The position numbers and the translations under genes were made by a program. From Theocolax elegans (taxonomy: Eukaryota > Arthropoda > Insecta > Hymenoptera > Cerocephalidae), in contig CM047426.1 of the NCBI GenBank assembly GCA_026168455.1, forward strand, positions 61,300,958-61,364,957: DNA of 64,000 bases, read 5' to 3'. The notes below the pieces were generated by a model. It ran no database searches, was not told the DNA's origin, and saw only the letters and a list, made by a program, of their open reading frames with translations. Below are positions 34,351 to 48,090 of this stretch, piece by piece (within the stretch, counting starts at the first letter, position 1; every line of letters begins with the position of its first letter).

Positions 34351-34927
34351 AAAATGATAATAATCTTGTCCAATATTACAAAATTACCATTAAATGTTAA
34401 GAATATTATTTAACAAAGATAACGTAAATTTTCAGTATAGAAAATATAATAATACTACGTTTGTACAATTGATAAGATGTTAACAATACTATTTCTCTAA
34501 CAGTATCAACTAATTCAATCCATATGTAATCTACTTAGATTAGATAAATACAATACATTGTATTACGTAATATCAAGTAGACTCATAAACACCAAAACAC
34601 ATAATTCAGCCGAATCAATTATATTGCCTGGTATTTACCATTTTACAATTATCTATTCAAGCAGGTAATTATTACTCTATCCGGAATATTAGAAATATTA
34701 GGAACATTACATTATTAAACGCGATATACTTTGTACATCTGGTATACATCTGGTATACATCTGGTTTTTAAAAAAGCACCCGAAAAAAAACACCCGAAGA
34801 CGCGCGTCGATGTTTTTTATTTATATACTAGGTGTGGCCGAGAAAAACAACAATAATGTTCTTACTAGCGATCCGACACTTGTATATGTATGTGCCGCAG
34901 GTATACATGTATGTATATAAATATAGT
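34351..34927. other. AT-rich sequence with a threefold ATACATCTGGT motif
   Basis: No gene. TACATCTGGTA/TACATCTGGTA/TACATCTGGTT repeats at about 34734-34767. Confidence 0.6.
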
Positions 34928-37900
34928 GGCGGTAATTCGTGATGATTCTACCAAACACGGGATTTCCTTGATCTTTCGGGAATGGCTCAAAATCGGATAA
35001 CATTAATAATAACGGTATTATCTGGATATTTCGGGAATTTCTGAGGTATTTCGGGATGATTCTACCAATTACGGGATTTCCTGGATATTACACCAAGTGC
35101 TGAGGTATTTCGGGATGACGCTACTAATTACGGGATTTCATGGATATTTCGGGAATATCTGAGGAAATTCGTGATGACTCTACCAATTACGGGATATCCT
35201 GGATCTTTCGGGAATTCCTGAAGTATTTCGGGAAGAGGCTACTAACTACGGGAATTCCTGGATATTTCGGGAATTTCTGAGGAAATTCGTGATGACCTTA
35301 TCAATTACGGGAATTCCTGGATCATTCGGGAATTTCTGAGGTATTTCGAGATGACGTTACTAATTACGAGATTTCATGGATATTTCGGGAATTTCTGAAG
35401 TAATTCGTGATGACTACTAATCACGGGATTTCTTAGATATTTCGGGAATTACTGAAATATTTCAGAAAGACTCCACTAATTACGGGATTTTTGGATATTT
35501 CGGTAATATGTGAGGAAATTCGTGATGATTCTACCAAACACGGGATTTCCTTGATCTTTCGGGAATGGCTCAGGAAATTCGGGATAACATTAATAATAAC
35601 GGTATTTTCTGGATATTTCGGGAATTTCTGAGGTATTTCGGGATGATTCTACCAATTACGGGATTTCCTGGATATTACACCAATTGCTGAGGTATTTCGG
35701 GGTGACGCTACCAATTACGGCATTTCCTGGATAATTCGGGAATGCTGAGGAAATTCGTGATGAATATACTTATTACGGAATTTCCTGGATATTTCGGGAA
35801 TTTCTTAAATATTTCGGGAATTTCTAAAATATTTCAGAACGACTTCACTAATTACGGGATTTCCTAGATATTTCAGAATTTCTCAGGAATTTCTGGTTAA
35901 CTCTACAAATTAAGGAATTTCCTGGATATTTCGGAATTTTCTGAGGTATTTCTGGGTATCTCTACTAAATAATGGATTTCCTGGATATTTCAGGAATTTC
36001 TGAGGAAATTCGTGATGACTCTAACAATTACGGGATGTCCTGGATCTTTCGGGAATTCCTGTGGTATTTCGGAATGACGCTACTAATAACGGGAATTTCT
36101 GGATATTTCGGGAATTTCTGAAGAAATTCGGGATGACTACTAATTACGGGATTTCTTGGATATTTCGGGAATTTCTGAAATATTTCAGAAAAACTCCACT
36201 AATTACGGGATTTCCAGGATATTTCGGGAATATCTGAGGAAATTCGTGATGACTCTACCAATTACGGGATTTCCTGGATCTTTCGGGAATATCTGAGGTA
36301 TTTCGGGATGACTCTACCAATTACGGGATTTCGTGGATATTTCTGGAATATCTGAGGAAATTCGTGATGACTCTACCAATTACGGGATTTCCTGGATCTT
36401 TCGGGAATTGCTGAGATATTTCGTGATGATTCTACCAAACACGGGATTTCCTTGATCTTTCGGGAATGGCTCAGGAAATTCGGGATAACATTAATAATAA
36501 CGGTATTTTCTGGATATTTCGGGAATTTCTGAGGTATTTCGGGATGATTCTACCAATTACGGGATTTCCTGGATATTACACCAAGTGCTGAGGTATTTCG
36601 GGATGACGCTACTAATTACGGGATTTCATGGATATTTCGGGAATATCTGAGGAAATTCGTGATGACTCTACCAATTACGGGATATCCTGGATCTTTCGGG
36701 AATTCCTGAGGTATTTCGGGAAGAGGCTACTAACTACGGGAATTTCTGGATATTTCGGGAATATCTGGGGAAATTCGTGATGACTCTACCAATTACGGGA
36801 TTTCCTGGATCGTTCGGGAATCGCTGAGGTATTTCTGGATGACGCTACTTATTACGGGAATTCCTGGATCATTCGGGAATTTCTGAGGTATTTCGAGATG
36901 ACATTACTAATTACAAGATTTCATGGATATTTCGGGAATTTCTGAAGTAATTCGTGATGACTACTAATCACGGGATTTCTTAGATATTTCGGGAATTACT
37001 GAAATATTTCAGAAAGACTCCACTAATTACGGGATTTTTGGATATTTCGGTAATATGTGAGGAAATTCGTGATGATTCTACCAAACACGGGATTTCCTTG
37101 ATCTTTCGGGAATGGCTCAGGAAATTCGGGATAACATTAATAATAACGGTATTTTCTGGATATTTCGGGAATTTCTGAGGTATTTCGGGATGATTCTACC
37201 AATTACGGGATTTCCTGGATATTACACCAATTGCTGAGGTATTTCGGGGTGACGCTACCAATTACGGCATTTCCTGGATAATTCGGGAATGCTGAGGAAA
37301 TTCGTGATGAATATACTTATTACGGAATTTCCTGGATATTTCGGGAATTTCTTAAATATTTCGGGAATTTCTAAAATATTTCAGAACGACTTCACTAATT
37401 ACGGGATTTCCTAGATATTTCAGAATTTCTCAGGAATTTCTGGTTAACTCTACAAATTAAGGAATTTCCTGGATATTTCGGAATTTTCTGAGGTATTTCT
37501 GGGTATCTCTACTAAATAATGGATTTCCTGGATATTTCAGGAATTTCTGAGGAAATTCGTGATGACTCTAACAATTACGGGATTTTGGGATCTTTCGGGA
37601 ATTCCTGTGGTATTTCGGAATGACGCTACTAATAACGGGAATTTCTGGATATTTCGGGAATTTCTGAAGAAATTCGGGATGACTACTAGTTACGGGATTT
37701 CTTGGATATTTCGGGAATTACTGAAATATTTCAGAAAGACTCCACTAATTACGGGATTTTTGGATATTTCGGTAATATGTGAGGAAATTCGTGATGATTC
37801 TACCAAACACGGGATTTCCTTGATCTTTCGGGAATGGCTCAGGAAATTCGGGATAACATTAATAATAACGGTATTTTCTGGATATTTCGGGAATTTCTGA

Positions 37901-40900
37901 GGTATTTCGGGATGATTCTACCAATTACGGGATTTCCTGGATATTACACCAATTGCTGAGGTATTTCGGGATGACGCTACTAATTACGGGATTTCATGGA
38001 TATTTCGGGAATATCTGAGGAAATTCGTGATGACTCTACCAATTACGGGATATCCTGGATCTTTCGGGAATTCCTGAGGTATTTCGGGATGAGGCTACTA
38101 ACTACGGGAATTTCTGGATATTTCGGGAATTTCTGAATTAATTCGGGATGACTACTAAATACGCGATTTCTTGGATATTTCCTGGTTCTTGATAATTCCG
38201 GATTACTACTAAGTACGGGATTTCCTGGATATTTCAGGAATATCTGAGGAAATTCGTGATGAATCTACCAATTACGGGATTTCTAGGATATTTCGGGAAT
38301 TTCTGAAGAAATTCCGGATGACTACTAATTACGAGATTTCTTAGATATTTCGGGAATTACTGGAATATTTCAGAAAAACTCCACTAATTACGGGATTTCC
38401 AGGATATTTCGGGAATATCTGAGGAAATTCGTGATGACTCTACCAATTACGGGATTTCCTGGATCTTTCGGGAATATCTGAGGTATTTCGAGATGACCTT
38501 ACTAATTACGGGATTTCATGGATATTTCGGGAATATCTAAGGAAATTCGTGATGACTCTACCAATTACGGGATTTGCTAGATCTTTCGGGAATTTCTGAG
38601 GTATTTCGGAATGATGCTACTAATTACGGGAATTTCTGGATATTTCGGGAGTTTCTAAAGAAATTTGGGATGACTACCAATTACGGGATATTCTGGATAT
38701 TTCGGGAATATCTGAGGAAATTCGTGATGACTCTACCAGTTAAGGGATTTCGTGGATCTTTCGGGAATTGCTGAGGTATTTCGCGATAACACCAATAATA
38801 ACGGGATTTTCTGGATATTTCGGGAATTTCTTAGTTATTTCTGAATAACTGTACTAAATAAGAGATTTCCTGGATATTTCGGGATTTCTGAAATATTTCA
38901 GAAAGACTCCACTAATTATGGTGATTCCTGGATATTTCGGGAATATCTAAGGAAATTCGGGATGAATCTACCAATTACGGGATTTTCTGGATATTTCGGG
39001 AATTTCTGAAAAAATTCGGGATGACTAATAATTACGGAATTTTCTGGATCTTTCGGGAATTTTTGAGCTATTTCGGGATGACTATACAAATTACGGGATT
39101 TCGTGGTTATTTCGGGAATATCCGGGGAAATTCGTGATGACGTTACTAATTACGGGATTTCATGGATATTTCGGGAATATCTGAGCAAATTTGTGATGAC
39201 TCTACCAATTACGGGATTTCCTGGATCTATCGGGAATTCCTGAGGTATTTCGGGTTGAGGCTACTAATTACGGGAATTTCTGGATATTTCAGGAATTTCT
39301 GAAGTAATTCGGGATGACTACTAATTACGCGATTTCTTGGATATTTCGGGCATTTCTGAAATATTTCAGAAAGACTCCACTAATTACGTGATTTCCTGGA
39401 ACTTGCGGGAATTTCTGAGGAAATTCGGGATAACTCTTCTAATTACGGGATTTCTAGGATATTTTCGGAATTTCTGAAGAAATTCCGGATTACTACTAAT
39501 TACGGGATTTCTTTGATATTTCGGGAATTTCTGAAATATTTCAGAAAGACTCTACTAATTACGGAATATTGTGGATATTTCGGTAATATGTGAGGAAGTT
39601 CGTGATGACTCTGCCAAACACGGGATTTCCTGGATCTTTCGGGAATATCTGAGAAAATTCGGGATGACGCTACTAATTACGGGATTTCCTGGATATTTCG
39701 GGAATATCTGAGGAAATTTTTGATGACTCTACCAATTACGGGATTTCCTGATATTTCGGGAATATCTGAGAAATTCGTGATGACTCTACCAATTACGGGA
39801 TTTCCTGGATCTTTCGGGAATTCCTGAAGTATTCGGGATGATGCTACTATTACGGGATTTCCTGGATCTTTCGGGAATTTCAGAGGTATTTCTGGATAAC
39901 TCTACTAATTACGGGATTTGTAGGATTTGGGAATTTCTGAAGAACTTCGCGATGACTACTAATTACGGGATTTCTTGGATATATCGGGCATTTCTGAAAT
40001 ATTTCAGAATACTCCACTAATTACGGGATTTTCTGGATATTTCGGGAATATCTGAGGAAATTCGTGATGACTCTACCAATTACGGGATTTCGTGGATATT
40101 TCGGGAATATCTGAGGAAATTCGTGACGACTCTACCAATCACGGGATTTCCTGGATCTTTCGGGAATTGCTGAGGTATTTCGGGATGACGCTACTAATTA
40201 CGGGATTTCCTGGATCTTTCGGGAATTTCTGAAGAAATTCGGGACGACTACTAATTACGGGATTTCCTGGATATTTCGGGCATTTCTGAAAAATTTCAGA
40301 AAGACTCCACTAATTACGGTATTTTCTGGATATTTCGGGAATTTCTGAGGTATTTCGGAATGATGCTACTAATTACGGGAATTTCTGGATATTTCGGGAG
40401 TTTCTAAAGAAATTTGGGATGACTACCAATTACGGGATATTCTGGATATTTCGGGAATATCTGAGGAAATTCGTGATGACTCTACCAGTTAAGGGATTTC
40501 GTGGATCTTTCGGGAATTGCTGAGGTATTTCGCGATAACACCAATAATAACGGGATTTTCTGGATATTTCGGGAATTTCTTAGTTATTTCTGAATAACTG
40601 TACTAAATAAGAGATTTCCTGGATATTTCGGGATTTCTGAAATATTTCAGAAAGACTCCACTAATTATGGTGATTCCTGGATATTTCGGGAATATCTAAG
40701 GAAATTCGGGATGAATCTACCAATTACGGGATTTTCTGGATATTTCGGGAATTTCTGAAAAAATTCGGGATGACTAATAATTACGGAATTTTCTGGATCT
40801 TTCGGGAATTTTTGAGCTATTTCGGATGACTATACAAATTACGGGATTTCGTGGTTATTTCGGGAATATCCGGGGAAATTCGTGATGACGTTACTAATTA

Positions 40901-43900
40901 CGGGATTTCATGGATATTTCGGGAATATCTGAGCAAATTTGTGATGACTCTACCAATTACGGGATTTCCTGGATCTATCGGGAATTCCTGAGGTATTTCG
41001 GGTTGAGGCTACTAATTACGGGAATTTCTGGATATTTCAGGAATTTCTGAAGTAATTCGGGATGACTACTAATTACGCGATTTCTTGGATATTTCGGGCA
41101 TTTCTGAAATATTTCAGAAAGACTCCACTAATTACGTGATTTCCTGGAACTTGCGGGAATTTCTGAGGAAATTCGGGATAACTCTTCTAATTACGGGATT
41201 TCTAGGATATTTTCGGAATTTCTGAAGAAATTCCGGATTACTACTAATTACGGGATTTCTTTGATATTTCGGGAATTTCTGAAATATTTCAGAAAGACTC
41301 TACTAATTACGGAATATTGTGGATATTTCGGTAATATGTGAGGAAGTTCGTGATGACTCTGCCAAACACGGGATTTCCTGGATCTTTCGGGAATATCTGA
41401 GAAAATTCGGGATGACGCTACTAATTACGGGATTTCCTGGATATTTCGGGAATATCTGAGGAAATTTTTGATGACTCTACCAATTACGGGATTTCCTGGA
41501 TATTTCGGGAATATCTGAGAAAATTCGTGATGACTCTACCAATTACGGGATTTCCTGGATCTTTCGGGAATTCCTGAAGTATTTCGGGATGATGCTACTA
41601 ATTACGGGATTTCCTGGATCTTTCGGGAATTTCAGAGGTATTTCTGGATAACTCTACTAATTACGGGATTTGTAGGATATTTGGGAATTTCTGAAGAACT
41701 TCGCGATGACTACTAATTACGGGATTTCTTGGATATATCGGGCATTTCTGAAATATTTCAGAAATACTCCACTAATTACGGGATTTTCTGGATATTTCGG
41801 GAATATCTGAGGAAATTCGTGATGACTCTACCAATTACGGGATTTCGTGGATATTTCGGGAATATCTGAGGAAATTCGTGACGACTCTACCAATCACGGG
41901 ATTTCCTGGATCTTTCGGGAATTGCTGAGGTATTTCGGGATGACGCTACTAATTACGGGATTTCCTGGATCTTTCGGGAATTTCTGAAGAAATTCGGGAC
42001 GACTACTAATTACGGGATTTCCTGGATATTTCGGGCATTTCTGAAAAATTTCAGAAAGACTCCACTAATTACGGTATTTTCTGGATATTTCGGGAATATC
42101 TGAGGAAATTCGTGATGACTCTACCAATTACGGGATTTCGTGGATCTTTCGGGAATTGCTGTGGTATTTCGGGATGACGCTACTAATTACGGGATTTCCT
42201 GGATCTTTCTGGAAGTTCTGAGGTATTTCTGGATAACTCTTCTAATTACGGGGTTTCTTGGATATTTCGGGAATTTCTGAAATATTTCAGAAAGACTCTA
42301 CTAATTACGGAATATTGTGGATATTTCGGTAATATGTGAGGAAGTTCGTGATGATTCTGCCAAACACGGGATTTCCTGGATGTTTCGGGAATGGCTGAGG
42401 TATTTCGGGATGACGCTACTAATTACGGGATTTGCTAGATCTTTCGGGAATTTCTGAGGTATTTCGGGATGATGCTACTAATTACGGGAATTTCTGGATA
42501 TTTCGGGAGTTTCTGAAGAAATTCGGGATGACTACCAATTACGGGATATTCTGGATATTTCGGGAATATCTGAGGAAATTCGTGATGACTCTACCAATTA
42601 CGGGATTTCCTGGATCTTTCGGGAATTTCTGAAGAACTTCGCGATGACTACTAATTACGGGATTTCATGGATATTTCGGGAATATCTGAGGAAATTCGTG
42701 ATGACTCTACCAATTACGGGATTTGCTAGATCTTTCGGGAATTTCTGAGGTATTTCGGGATGATGCTACTAATTACGGAATTTCTGGATATTTCGGGAGT
42801 TTCTGAAGAAATTCGGGATGACTACCAATTACGGGATATTCTGGATATTTCGGGAATATCTGAGGAAATTCGTAATGCTCTACCAGTTACGGGATTTCGT
42901 GGATCTTTCGGGAATTGCTGAGGTATTTCGCGATAACACCAATAATAACGGGATTTTCTGGATATTCGGGAATTCTTAGTTATTTCTGAATACTGTACTA
43001 ATAGAGATTTCCTGGATATTTCGGGATTTCTGAAATATTTCAGAAAGACTCACTAATTATGGTGATTCCTGGATATTTCGGGAATATCTAAGGAAATTCG
43101 GGATGAATCTACCAATTACGGGATTTTCTGGAATATTTCGGGAATTTCTGAAAAAATTCGGGATGACTAATAATTACGGAATTTTCTGGATCTTTCGGGA
43201 ATTTTTGAGCTATTTCGGGATGACTATACAAATTACGGGATTTCGTGGTTATTTCGGGAATATCGGGGAAATTCGTGATGACGTTACTAATTACGGGATT
43301 TCATGGAATTTCGGGAATATCTGAGCAAATTTGTGATGACTCTACCAATTACGGGATTTCCTGGATCTATCGGGAATTCCTGAGGTATTTCGGGTTGAGG
43401 CTACTAATTACGGGAATTTCTGGATATTTCAGGAATTTCTGAAGTAATTCGGGATGACTACTAATTACGCGATTTCTTGGATATTTCGGGCATTTCTGAA
43501 ATATTTCAGAAAGACTCCACTAATTACGTGATTTCCTGGAACTTGCGGGAATTTCTGAGGAAATTCGGGATAACTCTTCTAATTACGGGATTTCTAGGAT
43601 ATTTTCGGAATTTCTGAAGAAATTCCGGATTACTACTAATTACGGGATTTCTTTGATATTTCGGGAATTTCTGAAATATTTCAGAAAGACTCTACTAATT
43701 ACGGAATATTGTGGATATTTCGGTAATATGTGAGGAAGTTCGTGATGACTCTGCCAAACACGGGATTTCCTGGATCTTTCGGGAATATCTGAGAAAATTC
43801 GGGATGACGCTACTAATTACGGGATTTCCTGGATATTTCGGGAATATCTGAGGAAATTTTTGATGACTCTACCAATTACGGGATTTCCTGGATATTTCGG

Positions 43901-46900
43901 GAATATCTGAGAAAATTCGTGATGACTCTACCAATTACGGGATTTCCTGGATCTTTCGGGAATTCCTGAAGTATTTCGGGATGATGCTACTAATTACGGG
44001 ATTTCCTGGATCTTTCGGAATTTCAGAGGTAATTTCTGGATAACTCTACTAATTACGGGATTTGTAGGATATTTGGGAATTTCTGAAGAACTTCGCGATG
44101 ACTACTAATTACGGGATTTCTTGGATATATCGGGCATTTCTGAAATATTTCAGAAATACTCCACTAATTACGGGATTTTCTGGATATTTCGGGAATATCT
44201 GAGGAAATTCGTGATGACTCTACCAATTACGGGATTTCGTGGATATTTCGGGAATATCTGAGGAAATTCGTGATGACTCTACCAATCACGGGATTTCCTG
44301 GATCTTTCGGGAATTGCTGAGGTATTTCGGGATGACGCTACTAATTACGGGATTTCCTGGATCTTTCGGGAATTTCTGAAGAAATTCGGGACGACTACTA
44401 ATTACGGGATTTCCTGGATATTTCGGGCATTTCTGAAAAATTTCAGAAAGACTCCACTAATTACGGTATTTTCTGGATATTTCGGGAATATCTGAGGAAA
44501 TTCGTGATGACTCTACCAATTACGGGATTTCGTGGATCTTTCGGGAATTGCTGTGGTATTTCGGGATGACGCTACTAATTACGGATTTCCTGGATCTTTC
44601 TGGAAGTTCTGAGGTATTTCTGGATAACTCTTCTAATTACGGGGTTTCTTGGATATTTCGGGAATTTCTGAAATATTTCAGAAAGACTCTACTAATTACG
44701 GAATATTGTGGATATTTCGGTAATATGTGAGGAAGTTCGTGATAATTCTGCCAAACACGGGATTTCCTGGATGTTTCGGGAATGGCTGAGGTATTTCGGG
44801 ATGACGCTACTAATTACGGGATTTGCTAGATCTTTCGGGAATTTCTGAGGTATTTCGGGATGATGCTACTAATTACGGGAATTTCTGGATATTTCGGGAG
44901 TTTCTGAAGAAATTCGGGATGACTACCAATTACGGGATATTCTGGATATTTCGGGAATATCTGAGGAAATTCGTGATGACTCTACCAGTTAAGGGATTTC
45001 GTGGATCTTTCGGGAATTGCTGAGGTATTTCGTGATAACACCAATAATAAGGGGATTTTCTGGATATTTCGGGAATTTCTTAGTTATTTCTGAATAACTC
45101 TACTAAATAAGAGATTTCCTGGATATTTCGGGATTTCTGAAATATTTCAGAAAGACTCCACTAATTATGGTGATTCCTGGATATTTCGGGAATATCTGAG
45201 GAAATTCGGGATGAATCTACCAATTACGGGATTTTCTGGATATTTCGGGAATTTCTGAAAAAATTCGGGATGACTAATAATTACGGAATTTTCTGGATCT
45301 TTCGGGAATTTTTGAGCTATTTCGGGATGACTATACAAATTACGGGATTTCGTGGTTATTTCGGGAATATCCGAGGAAATTCGTGATGACTCTACCAATT
45401 ACGTGATTTCCTGGAACTTGCGGGAATTTCTGAGGAAATTCGGGATAACTCTACTAATTACGGGATTTCCCGGATATTTCGGGAATTTCTGAGATATTTT
45501 GGAATGTCTCCACTAATTATGGAATTTCCTGGATATTTCGGGAATTTCTGAGGAATTTCGGGATGACGCTACTTATTACGGGATTTCCTGGATATTTGGG
45601 GAATTTCTGAGGAAATTCGGGATGAGTATACTAATTACGGAATTTCCTGGATATTTCGGGAATTTCTGAAATATTTCAGCAAGACTCCACTAATTATGGT
45701 ATTTCCTGTATATTTCGGGAATTTCTCAAATATTTCAAGAAGTCTCCACTAATTGTGGAATTTCCAGGATATTGCGGTAATTTATGAAGTATTTCGGGAT
45801 GACACTACTAATTACGGGATTTCCTGGATATTTCGGGATTTTCTTGATATTTTGGGAATTTCTGAGGTATTTCGGGATGATTCTACCAATTGCGGGATTT
45901 TCTGGATATTACGCCAATCGCTGAGCTATTTCAGGATGACGCTACTAATTACGGCATTTCCTGGGTCTTTCGGGAATACCAGAGGAAATTCTGGATAACT
46001 CTACTAATTACGGGATTTCTTGGATATTTCGGAATTACTGAGGAAATTCGTGATTAATCTACCAATTACGGGATTTCCTGGTTCTTTTGGGAATTGCTGA
46101 GACATTTCGGGATGAGGCTACTAATTGCGGGATTTCCTGGATCTTTCTGGTTTTTCTTAGCTATTTCAGGAGGACTCTACTAATTGCGGGATTTCCTGGA
46201 TATTTCGCGAATTTCTGAAATGTTTGAGCAAGACTCCACTAATTATGGTATTTCCTGGATATTTTGGGAATTTCTGAGGTATTTCTGGATAACTCTACTA
46301 ATGACGGGATTTGCAGGATATATCGGGAATTTCTGAGATGTTTTGGAATGACTTTACTAATTATGGAATTTCCTGCATATTTCGGGAATTTCGGAGGAAA
46401 TTCGGGATAACACCAATAATAACGGGATTTTCTGGATATTTCGGTAATTTCTGAAAAAATTCGGGATGACTAATAATTACGCAATTTCCTGGATCTTTCG
46501 GGAATTTCTGAGGAAATTCGGGATAACACCAATAATAATGGGATTTCCTGGATATTTCGGGAATTTCTAAAAAAATTCGGGATGACTAATAATTACGGAA
46601 TTTTCTGGATCTTTCGGGAATTTTTGAGCTATTTCGGGGTAACTAAACAAATTACGGGATTTCCTGGATATTTCGAGAATTTCTGAGTTATTTCTGGATT
46701 ACTCTACGAAATAAGGGATTTTCTGGATATTTCGGGAATTTCTGAGGAAATTCGCGATGACTCTACCAATTAGGGGATTTCCTGCATCTTTCGGGAATTT
46801 CTGAGGTATTTGTGGATAACTCTACTAATTACGGGATTTCCAGGATATTTCGGGAATTTCTGAGATATTTTGGAATGACTGCACTAATTGTGGAATTTCC

Positions 46901-47026
46901 AGGATATTTCGGGAATTTATAAGGTATTTCGGGATGACGCTACTAATTACGGGATTTCCTGGAAATTTTGGGAATTGCTGAAATATTTCAAAAAGGCTCC
47001 GCTAATGACGGGATTTTCCTGGATAT
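34928..47026 (-). repeat. 59-bp satellite array, orientation B, with kilobase-scale higher-order repeats
   Basis: The reverse complement of the 1496-5815 satellite: TTACGGGATTTCCTGG, ATATTTCGGGAATTTCTGAGG, AAATTCGTGATGACTCTACC. Adjacent GATGACTCTACC/GACGACTCTACC blocks start at 40066 and 40125, i.e. 59 bp apart; shortened variants (GATGACTACTAATTACG) are 56 bp. By length about 205 monomers. The rare block GAGCTATTTCGG...GACTATACAAATT recurs at 39065, 40814, 43207 and 45314, defining near-identical units of about 1.75, 2.39 and 2.11 kb. An earlier ~0.7-1.5 kb unit is marked by the GGTAATATGTGAGG block at about 35504, 37053 and 37770. All frames in this interval are satellite frames. Confidence 0.97.
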
Positions 47027-47699
47027 TTTTTATTTTAAAACCTCTTTTTAATATATATAATTTTTGTCTTCAATATTATTTTTGTTGACTATTTCTTGTT
47101 TTCTTTTTCTGTCAATACTTATTTTTACAGTATCTTTGTTTTGAATTGTTCTTTATAATTTTGAGATTCTTCTATTACATTTTTTTTCGATATTGTATTT
47201 TGTTTCAATATTTTGCCTCAAACCTTGTTTTAATTGCGAGTGAAGCGTGCGTTTTTGGCTAGTATTTTAGTTAATATAAAGAACTTTATCGTTCGAATTT
47301 TTTACAATATTTCTTTATATACAATATTTTTAGTGTAAATTTTCTGCTTATTCTTTAATTTATCACTTTCTATTTTTATTGTTAAGTACTAAGGTTTTTA
47401 AATTTTTTCTGTAGAAAATAACAAATTGTTTTCGACGCATATTAAATGTTATTTTTTCTTTACATGGTGATCAAATTAATTTCGGTATGGAAACTGATTT
47501 TCCAATTTTTTTCCACTTATAATTTCTGCTTAAATTGTATGTTTTTCATTAATATTGTCGCGTAATCATAGACGCAACGTACACACATGCGCGTACACAT
47601 ACACACACACATATGCATACACGTGCGCACGCATTTAATACTCAAAGCAGGATGTTCTCGTCAAGACAGAAATCGCCTTAAATTGTAGCCAATAACTTA
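47027..47699. other. AT-rich flank with CA/CG-type microsatellite
   Basis: No gene. TTTTT-rich 47027-47560, then a (CA)n/(CG)-containing run ACACATACACACACACATAT near 47595-47614. Confidence 0.7.
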
Positions 47700-48090
47700 A
47701 TTAGAACACGCATGACAAAGAATAAACTAATTTAGTAAATGTACAATGATGTAGCCAAATCTGATTGGTCAAGGGGAACCAAAACTCCACTCCAAACCCT
47801 TGATATAAATAGGGATTTCACGTCGGGAGTCGGTGCTCTTGCTCTTTAGTCTTTTCTCAAGTAAGCTAAATTCTGTATCCAAAATTTAACGCGAAATAAA
47901 GTAAGAAAATTACCAACTAGTCTATACCGCATTTCTATTGTAAGGGAGTCTTTGCATCGAAGATCAACTAGAGCGAGAGAGACAGCCGAGCAGTTGCAGC
48001 CACCGGTCAGCAGTAGATCTCCCGTCCGACAAAGTTGGTTGTTTTCCTTACCTCGCCTTCGCTCATTGTTGCACCTCGGGCTTACCATGT
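47700..48090 (+). promoter_or_regulatory. LTR-like promoter and leader of a retrovirus-type element
   Basis: GATTGG (CCAAT box complement, 47763), then TATAAATAG (47804-47812), then a GTCGGTGCTCTTGCTC start region, an AATAAA at about 47895, and a CpG-rich leader up to the gag frame. Position immediately upstream of a gag-like frame supports an LTR plus leader. The exact LTR ends, a primer-binding site and a second LTR copy were not identified. Confidence 0.45.

Noticed and set aside
37559..47088. Frames of 60-113 codons with repeating NYGISWIFREFL blocks
   Set aside because: Same reason: 59-bp monomers shift frame each unit, giving repetitive pseudo-proteins without start context.
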